From: Ilyomonas sp964249755
GTDB lineage: Bacteria; Bacteroidota; Bacteroidia; Chitinophagales; Chitinophagaceae
Assembly (NCBI GenBank): GCA_964249755.1
Contig: CAXUDB010000001.1
Span: forward strand, 1,860,001 to 1,924,000
Direction of reading: 5' to 3'
Length of the DNA stretch: 64,000 nt
The position numbers and the translations under genes were made by a program. The stretch's first letter is position 1. Every line of letters starts with the position of its first letter. Of this stretch, positions 54,072-62,506 are shown in pieces. The notes below the pieces were generated by a model that was given only the letters and a program-made list of their open reading frames with translations, made no database searches and was not told the DNA's origin.

Positions 54072-55502
54072 ATGCCGCACGATGCTATCTCTGCTTTTGA
54101 TATACTTAAAATAGGAGTTGGGCCTTCCAGCTCGCACACCTTAGGCCCCTGGCGGGCTGCGCAACTATTTATTGAAAGTATCAGGCGAAACTACAGTCTG
54201 AGTGAACTGGAATCAGTAAAAGTGTTGTTGTATGGTTCATTGGCCAAAACCGGCAAAGGGCATGGAACCGATCTTGCGGTGCAATTGGGTTTAATGGGAG
54301 AGGACCCGGTAACTACAGATATTGCTTTGTTGTTTGATAAAATAAAAGCGATAGCTGATAACAAAAGCATTAAAGCCGGTGGCGAAACTTTCGTTTCCTT
54401 TTTTCCTTCCGAAGACATTGTCTTCTTTATGGATGAAGTGCTGCCGTTTCATCCCAACGGTCTTTCTTTCCTGGCTTCTTTCAGCAACGGCGAAAGCATC
54501 AGCGAAACCTATTATTCCGTAGGCGGCGGCTTCGTAGTGCAGGAAGGTGCGAATGTTCATGCAGCTCAAAAAAAAATTGATCTTCCTTTTCCAATCAGTA
54601 CTTCATCAGACCTGTTGTTCTGGTGCATGAAAACAGGCTTATCCATTTCAGATATTGTGTTGGAAAATGAAGCTGCCTGGCGACCTGAAACCGAGACGCG
54701 GCAGGGCTTGCAGACCATCTGGCACGTGATGAAACATTGCATGTACCGTGGCTGTCATACTTATGGAGAATTACCCGGTGGTTTACATGTAAGAAGGCGA
54801 GCTTTCGACCTGAACAGGAAACTGATAAAAGGTAAGCCATATGAGAGTATGAATGAATGGATGACTGTCATAAAAGACAGCGCACCGAGCTTTCAATCGG
54901 TGCTTGATTGGATCAGTTGTTTTGCCCTGGCTGTAAATGAAGAAAACGCCTCGTTCGGTCGGGTCGTTACTGCGCCTACAAATGGAGCAGCCGGTGTGAT
55001 TCCAGCAGTGCTGATGTATTTTGTTTTGTTTTGCGATGGCAATAGTGAAGAGAAAATTAACCGCTTCCTGCTCACCGCTTCTGAAGTGGGAAGCATCTTT
55101 AAAAAAGGCGCTACGATATCGGCGGCAATGGGCGGCTGCCAGGCAGAGATCGGCGTTTCTTCTTCTATGGCGGCAGCGGCGCTAACGGAAAGCCTCGGCG
55201 GCACACAACGGCAGGCTTTGATGGCTGCGGAAATAGCTATGGAGCATCACCTCGGCATGACCTGCGACCCTGTGGCGGGGTTGGTTCAGGTGCCTTGCAT
55301 TGAACGGAATACAATGGGCGCCATCAAAGCGATAACGGCTTCGCAACTGGCTTTGCAAAGCATGCCGGATTATGCCAAGGTATCGCTGGATGCGGTGGTG
55401 AATACGATGTGGGAAACAGCAAGAGACATGAATACAAAATATAAGGAAACGGCAGAAGGCGGGTTGGCACTTCAGTTACCGTTGGGTATGAAAGATTGCT
55501 GA
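54072..55502 (+). CDS. sdaA: L-serine ammonia-lyase (iron-sulfur type)
   Basis: 476 residues; the start MPHDAISAFDILKIGVGPSSSHTLGP is the conserved beta-domain signature. The catalytic domain has VTAPTNGAAGVIPAVL, AMGGCQAEIG, GMTCDPVAGLVQVPCIERN, whose cysteines bind the 4Fe-4S cluster. It converts serine to pyruvate and ammonia. An amino acid permease follows 80 bases downstream on the same strand, possibly a serine importer in one operon. Confidence 0.94.
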   Translation: MPHDAISAFDILKIGVGPSSSHTLGPWRAAQLFIESIRRNYSLSELESVKVLLYGSLAKTGKGHGTDLAVQLGLMGEDPVTTDIALLFDKIKAIADNKSIKAGGETFVSFFPSEDIVFFMDEVLPFHPNGLSFLASFSNGESISETYYSVGGGFVVQEGANVHAAQKKIDLPFPISTSSDLLFWCMKTGLSISDIVLENEAAWRPETETRQGLQTIWHVMKHCMYRGCHTYGELPGGLHVRRRAFDLNRKLIKGKPYESMNEWMTVIKDSAPSFQSVLDWISCFALAVNEENASFGRVVTAPTNGAAGVIPAVLMYFVLFCDGNSEEKINRFLLTASEVGSIFKKGATISAAMGGCQAEIGVSSSMAAAALTESLGGTQRQALMAAEIAMEHHLGMTCDPVAGLVQVPCIERNTMGAIKAITASQLALQSMPDYAKVSLDAVVNTMWETARDMNTKYKETAEGGLALQLPLGMKDC

Positions 55503-55582
55503 TGAATTCATTTAGCAGAATCACAAAATGACAATGCCATTGGTAAACGGCGATATCAAAATAAAAAATTTATAGCGAAAGA

Positions 55583-56917
55583 ATGACCGCAGTTCGCAAA
55601 CCAAAACAGCTGAGACCGATACAACTGATTGCCGTTATTTTTCTCACGGTTTCCGGTGGTCCTTATGGTTTAGAAACCCTTTTGGTGTATGCCGATAAAC
55701 ACGCTGCCTTGCTGTTGCTGTTTGTTACACCCATATTATGGGATGTTCCTGCTATCCTTACTGTTTTGGAACTGAACAGCATGATGCCGGTTGAGGGCGG
55801 CTATTATCAATGGGTGAAACGTGGTCTGGGCTTGCGCTGGGCATTTTATGAAGGCTGGTGGACGTGGCTGTACACATTCGCCGATTTAGCTATCTACCCG
55901 GTCCTATTCACCGAATACCTCTTGTTCTTCTTTCCTCAATCCGAAGCGTATAAACTTCCCATTGGTTTAGTAGTTATCTGGTCGAGCGCACTTTTAAACA
56001 TCGTTGGTATTGTTCCGGTGGGAAAGGTAGCTACGGTATTGGGTGTGATTGTTATTGTACCGTTTCTTATCCTGATGGGCACGGCTTTTACATCGCCACA
56101 TGTATCATTCACACTGGCATCGCCTTCCCTGCACGGTATGAGTTTGTCTGCCATTGGCATTTCCCTTTATACCATTATCTGGAATTTCATTGGCTGGGAT
56201 AATGCCACCACTTACGCCGGCGAAGTAGAGAAGCCAATCCGCTCTTATATCATCACTAATATTGTTGTTTTTGTAGGCGTGCTTCTTATTTACGGGCTCA
56301 CTGTTTTCACCGTTCAGCAATTGCCTATCAGCCCTCACGTGCTCGACCAGCAAGGCTTTCCGGCTGCCGGCGAAATATTAGGTGGTTACTGGCTCGGCGC
56401 GCTGTTATCAATCGGCGGGCTCGCCAGCGCTTTAGGCTTATTCTCATCCGTTCTTCTTTCCGTATCGCGTGTGCCAAAGGTGATGGCGGATGATAAACTA
56501 TTGCCTCGCCAACTGGATGCCGCTCATCCGCGGTTTGGAACACCTTATGTATCCATTCTCATTTGCGCTTCAGTAGTGAGCCTAATGATTCTCTGGTCAT
56601 TGCAGGATTTATTGATTATAGATGTAATGGTATATGGCGCAGGTCTTTCTATCGAATACATTACGTTGATTGCTCTTCGAAAAAATGAACCCAATGCACA
56701 TCGCCCTTTTAAAATTCCTATGGGTTCTCTTGGGTTAAGTATCATGCTCATTATTCCGCTTATTATCTACTGCATTGCCGTTAGCGGGGCTTTGTCTAAT
56801 GAAGAAGGAGCCACTTCAGCAACACCCGTTCTCTTTGCTGTTGGCGCTTTATGCTCTGCCGAAGTGGCCTGGCAAATTTTGCGATGGAGAAAGAAGTTCA
56901 AATCTGTTGAGCCATGA
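55583..56917 (+). CDS. APC-superfamily amino acid permease
   Basis: 444 residues with about 12 membrane helices. SGGPYGLETLLVYA in the first helix is the substrate-binding loop of the family; WDNATTYAGEVEKPIRSY follows in the sixth/seventh helix region. It exchanges or symports amino acids; the substrate is not identified, but the neighbouring serine deaminase suggests serine or related. Its TGA overlaps the start of the flippase (ATGA), so translation is coupled. Confidence 0.85.
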   Translation: MTAVRKPKQLRPIQLIAVIFLTVSGGPYGLETLLVYADKHAALLLLFVTPILWDVPAILTVLELNSMMPVEGGYYQWVKRGLGLRWAFYEGWWTWLYTFADLAIYPVLFTEYLLFFFPQSEAYKLPIGLVVIWSSALLNIVGIVPVGKVATVLGVIVIVPFLILMGTAFTSPHVSFTLASPSLHGMSLSAIGISLYTIIWNFIGWDNATTYAGEVEKPIRSYIITNIVVFVGVLLIYGLTVFTVQQLPISPHVLDQQGFPAAGEILGGYWLGALLSIGGLASALGLFSSVLLSVSRVPKVMADDKLLPRQLDAAHPRFGTPYVSILICASVVSLMILWSLQDLLIIDVMVYGAGLSIEYITLIALRKNEPNAHRPFKIPMGSLGLSIMLIIPLIIYCIAVSGALSNEEGATSATPVLFAVGALCSAEVAWQILRWRKKFKSVEP

Positions 56918-58221
56918 GATTTTCCAAACTTCTCCAGCAAAGCCTGTTGTGGCGGGGTTTGTATTTCATCACCCTTTTTGGTGTCAACCTCGTTTTGTCC
57001 AGAAGCCTGAAGGCGTCGGGCAGCGGCGGCGTTTTTTATATTGCCAACACGTTTACGTTTGTGCAGCTGGTGATGGGTTTAAGCTTGGAAAATGGCATCA
57101 CTTTTTTTGGCGCCGGCAAAAGGATTGCTACTAACCATTTGTTCTGGTTCTGCCTGTTATGGACAGGTATTATTGCATTGCTTCTCCTGCTCTTAATACC
57201 ATGTTTTCCTGTCCTCCTGCAGCCGCAGGAATATGCCGGCATACCTTGGCTGGCTTTCATTTTTATAATCGGCTTGTTGCTTATCGCATATGGGTCGAAC
57301 CTGTTTTATATCAACGGAAATTTTTGGGTCTCCAATCTTATTTTATCTTGTTGCAATCTGGCGTTTATAGGTTTTGTGTTTTTACAAAACAAAGGCAGCC
57401 ATGCAATCACGGAGGTAAATATAGAACAGTCCTATTTTTCTCTTTTCTTACTTCAGGGTTGGCTGATTGTTTTGGCTTATTTCTTTTTAAATAAAAGCTG
57501 GCAGGAAATTGCACTTCCTTCTTTCTTCGACATAAAAAAATTACTTCGTTATTCTTTATCTGTCCTCTTATTCAATGTGCTTTTATTTCTTGTTTACCGG
57601 GTCGATTACTATTTCGTGCGATATAGTCCCGTTTGTTCCGCAAACGATTTAGGTAATTATATCCAGGCCTCGAAGCTGGGACAAATGTTGCTCGTTGTGC
57701 CACAGATCATTGGCAGCGCTGTTTATCCGCAGGTATCTTCGGGCAAAGACCTTTCGCTCGTAAGCCGTATCATCACACTTCTTATTAAAGCATTTGCACT
57801 GTTGTTCCTCTTTGTTTTTCTTTTTGTTCTATTCATTGGTAAATGGCTGTTTCCCTTTCTTTTCGGCAATACTTTTCAACAGGTATATGTGCCGCTATTG
57901 TTATTGTTGCCGGGCATTTACAGCTTGGCTATCATTTCCTTTATTTCCAATTATTTTTCGGGGCAGGGTAATGTGAAAATCAGTCTGGCTGCGGCTTCGG
58001 TTGGTTTGGCGGTTGTGGCTACAGGCGATGCTCTGTTCGTGCCGCAATATGGCATACGTGCGGCTGCAATGGTAAGCAGTGTAGGGTATTGCGTCATGTT
58101 CTTGCCTTATCTCGTTCGCTTCAAAAAATCGTCAGCCTTGTCTTTGCATCAGTTCTTCCTTCCCAATCGCAATGATGTTGTTTTACTTGCCTCTTTGTGG
58201 AAGAAAAAAAAGATGTTGTAA
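56914..58221 (+). CDS. Polysaccharide flippase-like (Wzx/MATE-type) membrane protein
   Basis: 435 residues with about 12 helices; starts MRFSKLLQQSLLWRGLYFITLFGVNLVLSR, as in the oligosaccharide flippase family, and has FYIANTFTFVQLVMGLSLENGITFFG. Such proteins move lipid-linked sugars across the inner membrane. It overlaps the permease by 4 bases, an odd pairing because the two are not functionally linked by known biology. No glycosyltransferases are adjacent. Confidence 0.75.
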   Translation: MRFSKLLQQSLLWRGLYFITLFGVNLVLSRSLKASGSGGVFYIANTFTFVQLVMGLSLENGITFFGAGKRIATNHLFWFCLLWTGIIALLLLLLIPCFPVLLQPQEYAGIPWLAFIFIIGLLLIAYGSNLFYINGNFWVSNLILSCCNLAFIGFVFLQNKGSHAITEVNIEQSYFSLFLLQGWLIVLAYFFLNKSWQEIALPSFFDIKKLLRYSLSVLLFNVLLFLVYRVDYYFVRYSPVCSANDLGNYIQASKLGQMLLVVPQIIGSAVYPQVSSGKDLSLVSRIITLLIKAFALLFLFVFLFVLFIGKWLFPFLFGNTFQQVYVPLLLLLPGIYSLAIISFISNYFSGQGNVKISLAAASVGLAVVATGDALFVPQYGIRAAAMVSSVGYCVMFLPYLVRFKKSSALSLHQFFLPNRNDVVLLASLWKKKKML

Positions 58222-58347
58222 CTGTCCTTTTCTCTTTCCGGCAGCTATTAAGATGGTTCTTTCTGTTGTCATCGGTCAAATCCAATCATCTTTTATCAAT
58301 CAATTCTTAAAATCATCCCGCCAATCTTCACTTTCGGCACTTTCCTT

Positions 58348-58355
58348 TATGTTTG
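58348..58355 (+). promoter_or_regulatory. -7 box for the DUF2723 gene
   Basis: TATGTTTG exactly matches TAnnTTTG 29 bases before the ATG at 58384; the -33 element is unclear. Confidence 0.45.
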
Positions 58356-58383
58356 CCCGTCTTTAAAAAAACTGCGCTTTACC

Positions 58384-61300
58384 ATGAATTTTAAACGGGT
58401 CAACAACATTACAGGCTGGGTCGTGTGCCTTATTGCCTGCACGGTTTATATTTTAACAGCTGAAGCCGGCGGCAGCCTTTGGGATTGCGGCGAGTTTGTC
58501 AGCAGTTGCTTTAAAGTTCAGGTTCCGCATCCGCCCGGTGCTCCCTTGTTTGTGTTGCTGGGGCGTTTTTTTATTGTCCTTTTTGGCGATAACCCGATGA
58601 CGGCTGCCAAGGCAGTAAACATCATGAGTGCATTAGCAAGTGGTTTTACCATCCTGTTTCTCTTTTGGAGCGTCACTCATTTTGCACGCCGCATTGTGCA
58701 GAAAGCAGGCGAAACCTTATCTAACTGGCAAATCATCAGCGTGATGGGCGCAGGTGTTGTTGGCGCGTTAGCTTATACTTTTTCAGACTCCTTCTGGTAC
58801 AGTGCTGTGGAAGGTGAAGTGTATGCTTTGTCATCTCTTTTCACGGCGCTTGTTTTTTGGGCGATGCTGAAATGGGAGCATGAAGCTGACCAACCGGGCG
58901 CAGATCGTTGGATCGTGTTTATCTTTTTTATGATGGGGCTTTCCATTGGCGTTCACCTTTTGGGGTTGCTCACCATTCCCGCTATCGTGATGGTATATTA
59001 CTTCAGAAAGCGGCCGACTTTCAATTACGCATTGATGCGTAAATATTTCATCCGTGTTCTCCTCATCGGTGGTGCGCTTGCTTTCATAGCTGCTTACCTT
59101 GCCGGCAGGGCAGAGAACAACTTGTTGGATTCCTATGCGCAAAATATTCAGCAGCAATATGGTGAGGATACCGTGCTGAACGATAATACCGTTCCGGGTC
59201 TCATGATCCTTGGGACTCTTATCGCCATAGGTCTTTTATATGGAATTGAAGCTTTAAAAAAGGATAGAAAAGAGTATTACGGCGGAGCTTATATCTTCTT
59301 CGTAATCGCCTGCGTTATTACGGGCGTGGTGCAGGTAGGTGTGATACAGATGTCAATAAAAGCTGCCGGTTATTTCGATATCTTCTTCGTGAATAATGTT
59401 GGTATGCCTTTCTTCTCCGGCTTTATTATCTTCTTCCTTCTAGTGGCAGTCGGTGTATGGGCAGGCTTACGCTTTGCCGCCAAGAAGGGCTGGGAGTATA
59501 TGAGGCTTGGTTTGTGGTGTCTTACATTCATGCTCATCGGTTACAGCACTTACATCACCACTATGATCCGCAGTAATGCCGACCCGGCGGTGGATATGTT
59601 TAATGTGGACAATCCAATGAGCCTGGTGGGTTATTTAGGGAGAGACCAGTACGGCGATTTCCCCATCCTTTATGGGCAGAAATTTACAGCAGACATTGTT
59701 CAATATTTGGAAACTTCTACCAAATACCAGAAAGGCAAAGAAGGTGGTAAGGACAAGTACATAGAGTCGGGCAAAGACGGGCATTATGTATATCTTCCAA
59801 AAGATAAGATGGTATTTCCGCGCATGTGGGATGCGAGCAACGACCAGAACCATGCGGATTACTATGCGCTGTATGCCAATATCAACAAAATGAAAGACGG
59901 CACGTATGACCGTTCGCCCGATTTTGGCGATAATGTAAAATACTTTATCGGCTATCAGAACTACTTTATGTACCTGCGATACTTCCTCTGGAATTTTGCA
60001 GGAAAACAGGATGATCTCGAAGGCTTGTTCATTGGTAACAAGCGCGATGGCAACTGGATAACAGGCATTTCTTTTATAGACAATATGATTTATGGCGATC
60101 AAAGCAAACTGCCCGACAGCCTGAAGAATAACAAAGCGCACAATACACTGTTTGCATTGCCGCTGATATTGGGTCTAATCGGTATGTTCTATCATTTCAA
60201 GCGGCGTGGCGACGATGCTTTTATCACACTGCTCTTGTTCTTCTTCACCGGCTTTGCCATCGTTATCTATCTCAACCAGCCTGGCTTCCAGCCACGTGAG
60301 CGAGACTATGCGTATGTGGGTTCTTTTTATGCTTTCGCTATCTGGATTGGGCTCGGCGTGTTGCAGTTACAGGAATGGCTGGGTAAGAAAATCAACCAGA
60401 GTACGGCAGCTATTGCAGCTACTGTTATTTGTCTGTTAGCAGTACCTGTGCTGATGGCGCAGCAGGAATGGAATGACCACGACAGAAGCCACAAACAGAT
60501 TGCGCGCGATGTGGCAAAAGATTACCTCGAAAGCTGTGCACCAAACGCCATTCTTTTTACGTTTGGTGATAACGATACATACCCGCTCTGGTATGCGCAG
60601 GAAGTGGAAGGCATTCGTCCCGATATTCGTGTGATTAATACAAGCCTGCTGGGTATTGACTGGTACATCAATCAATTCCGGTATAAGGTAAACCAGAGCA
60701 ACCCGATTGATGTGATCTGGTCAGCTGACCAGATTGAAGGTCGCAAGAGAGACATTGCAGTTTATCGTGCTTCGCCGGGCTTTGCTGAGGATCAGTATAC
60801 GGATTTATATAAAATGATGAAGGATTATACAGGCAATGATGCCAATGTAGATAATCGTGGCTATTTCATTTATCCTTCCAAAAAAGTTTCAATACCGGTA
60901 GATGCAGGTGTGGTAAGAAGCAACGGTACCGTGAACAAAAGCGACAGTATAGTGAACGCGGTGAATTTTGAAATACCGAAGAATGCCTTGTATAAAGGTG
61001 ATCTGGCGATGTTGAACATTATCGCTGCCAACAAATGGCAACGTCCTATTTACTTTACAATGCCTTACGGCGAACTGGGTTTCGGCGATTACATCCGCCG
61101 CGATGGTTTAAGCTACCGCTTGGTGCCGGTGACCGATTCAAAAGTGAATACCGACTGGATGCTGGATAAAGTGATGAACAAATTCGGCTTCGGCAATGCA
61201 AACATCTTTGGTGTTTATTACGATGAAGAAAACCGCAGGCATCTGAATATCATTCGTCGTGCCGATGCCGAATTAGCATTAGACCTATCCAGTAAGAACA

Positions 61301-61692
61301 GGAAAGAAGATGCCCGCAAAGTGCTGGACAGAACGGACAATATGATGTTGCAAACCAACTTCCCTTATGGTATGGTTTCCCGCAACAATGAGCACAATCG
61401 TATTTCGCTGATGTTCCTCGAAGCCTGCTATCGCTCGGAAGACAAGGCTTTGGTGGCAAAAGTTTCAAAGAGTATCAGAACCGATTTGCAGCAGCAGGTA
61501 AAATATTACAACAGCCTTACCGGTCAGGATGCAGAAAACATGGCTTACGATCTTCAGCAGGCACAGAACCTGTTGCAGACAATGGACCAGATGGAGAAAG
61601 CTTACAATGGCAAGCAGCCCGCCGTTCCGGAAAGCGGAGCGATTGGTAACGACTCAGGGTTGATTAATGATCCGGGAGATGCTGGTGAATAA
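58384..61692 (+). CDS. DUF2723/TMEM260-like GT-C membrane protein
   Basis: 1102 residues. N-terminal half (about 1-420) has 10-12 helices, starting NFKRVNNITGWVVCLIACTVYILTAE and with GGSLWDCGEFVSSCFKVQVPHPPGAPLF, the family's conserved loop with acidic residues. The GT-C fold suggests protein O-mannosyl or other glycosyl transfer from a lipid donor; TMEM260 is a human protein O-mannosyltransferase. More helices lie at about 590-700 and a large soluble domain follows (NAILFTFGDNDTYPLWYAQE), which may bind substrate. Ends in an acidic tail. Common in Bacteroidota. Confidence 0.82.
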   Translation: MNFKRVNNITGWVVCLIACTVYILTAEAGGSLWDCGEFVSSCFKVQVPHPPGAPLFVLLGRFFIVLFGDNPMTAAKAVNIMSALASGFTILFLFWSVTHFARRIVQKAGETLSNWQIISVMGAGVVGALAYTFSDSFWYSAVEGEVYALSSLFTALVFWAMLKWEHEADQPGADRWIVFIFFMMGLSIGVHLLGLLTIPAIVMVYYFRKRPTFNYALMRKYFIRVLLIGGALAFIAAYLAGRAENNLLDSYAQNIQQQYGEDTVLNDNTVPGLMILGTLIAIGLLYGIEALKKDRKEYYGGAYIFFVIACVITGVVQVGVIQMSIKAAGYFDIFFVNNVGMPFFSGFIIFFLLVAVGVWAGLRFAAKKGWEYMRLGLWCLTFMLIGYSTYITTMIRSNADPAVDMFNVDNPMSLVGYLGRDQYGDFPILYGQKFTADIVQYLETSTKYQKGKEGGKDKYIESGKDGHYVYLPKDKMVFPRMWDASNDQNHADYYALYANINKMKDGTYDRSPDFGDNVKYFIGYQNYFMYLRYFLWNFAGKQDDLEGLFIGNKRDGNWITGISFIDNMIYGDQSKLPDSLKNNKAHNTLFALPLILGLIGMFYHFKRRGDDAFITLLLFFFTGFAIVIYLNQPGFQPRERDYAYVGSFYAFAIWIGLGVLQLQEWLGKKINQSTAAIAATVICLLAVPVLMAQQEWNDHDRSHKQIARDVAKDYLESCAPNAILFTFGDNDTYPLWYAQEVEGIRPDIRVINTSLLGIDWYINQFRYKVNQSNPIDVIWSADQIEGRKRDIAVYRASPGFAEDQYTDLYKMMKDYTGNDANVDNRGYFIYPSKKVSIPVDAGVVRSNGTVNKSDSIVNAVNFEIPKNALYKGDLAMLNIIAANKWQRPIYFTMPYGELGFGDYIRRDGLSYRLVPVTDSKVNTDWMLDKVMNKFGFGNANIFGVYYDEENRRHLNIIRRADAELALDLSSKNRKEDARKVLDRTDNMMLQTNFPYGMVSRNNEHNRISLMFLEACYRSEDKALVAKVSKSIRTDLQQQVKYYNSLTGQDAENMAYDLQQAQNLLQTMDQMEKAYNGKQPAVPESGAIGNDSGLINDPGDAGE

Positions 61693-61715
61693 ACCTGATT
61701 TTCTTTCCCGGAATA

Positions 61716-61753
61716 AAAACAAAAGCCTGAACAGGTGTTCAGGCTTTTGTTTT
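61716..61753. terminator. Terminator after the DUF2723 gene
   Basis: A perfect 17-bp stem (61716-61732 with 61737-61753), core AGCCTGAAC/GTTCAGGCT, with T-rich right arm, 23 bases after the stop. Confidence 0.92.
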
Positions 61754-62024
61754 GGATGAGGGGTCGCAAATATAAAAGCTATTGAAGCTTGGTGAAAATC
61801 AATTGGTATCGAAGCAAGGGCAAAGTCCAACGTAAAATTTGAATAGTGTACGAATATGGTAAAGAGTATAAAGATCCAAACCAAATCATTTAAAGAACAA
61901 AAAAGAATCTAATGGACGCTCAGTTGCAAAGTCTGTTCAGTAAAAGCGTCATTGAGATAATTCGGAATAGTTTATCTTGAATACAATTTACTGAACGAAC
62001 ACAGTAAATTCATTGATTTGTAAA

Positions 62025-62276
62025 AAGCAAAACAGAGTTGGTAACCTTTAGAATTCGAACCGCGAATGTTGAGAATCACATCGTAACTTTTCAAAATCGG
62101 CTTGTAACTTTTCGAAAATGACCTGTAAGTTTCCGAAATCGGACTGTAACTTTTGATAATCGCGTTGTAACTTTTGGAAATCCACTTGTAACAACTGGAA
62201 TTTCGCTTGTAACTATTGGAATTTCACTTGTAACTTTTGAATTTCTGGTCGTAAAAAGTGGAATTTGCCTCGTAAA
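62025..62276. repeat. 21-bp tandem array II (TTGTAACTTTTGGAAATC type)
   Basis: GTAA recurs at 62083, 62104, 62125, 62146, 62167, 62188, 62209, 62230, 62251 and 62272, always 21 bases apart; GTAAC at 62041 is in the same phase, so the array has about 12 units, the left ones degenerate. Typical unit: TTGTAACTTTTGGAAATCCA plus one base. On the minus strand, codons 62288-62091 are open and read as heptads of V-T-S-E-I-P-x type, e.g. VTSEIPI, VTSEIPV, VTSGFPK, VTTRLSK; there is no ATG, and a TGA interrupts it. It is not a CRISPR: no spacers. Confidence 0.85.
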
Positions 62277-62451
62277 TTCAAAATAAACTTACTTCCTGTT
62301 GCCCGATACTGTGCTTCTAATTCTGGTAACGATTTAAGTTTAAGAGAGAGGCACGTCATTCCTTCCTCCACATCATGCAATTCATACTCATCACAAATCA
62401 GGTGTACCGAATCTGATTTTCAAACTGCGGCACCCATATCTTTTTAACTAC

Positions 62452-62490
62452 ATAAAAAAATCCCGTGTTACATACACGGGATTTTTTTAT
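62452..62490. terminator. Terminator of the pyrophosphatase gene
   Basis: A 17-bp stem (62452-62468 with 62474-62490), core TCCCGTGT/ACACGGGA, arms A7 and T7, loop TACAT. It lies 17 bases downstream of the minus-strand stop at 62507. Confidence 0.92.
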
Positions 62491-62506
62491 TAGACAACTA
62501 CTGTTC

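Larger units (their letters stand above)
61693..62506. other. 814-base gap with terminators and 21-bp array
   Basis: Between two convergent genes. It has a terminator for the left gene (61716-61753), array II (62025-62276) and a terminator near the right gene (62452-62490). 61760-62020 and 62290-62450 show no gene that I recognise; a short plus-strand frame from 62265 starts inside the array and is probably not real. Confidence 0.6.

Noticed and set aside
62025..62276. CRISPR array
   Set aside because: Units are 21 bp head to tail without unique spacers, and no cas gene is present.
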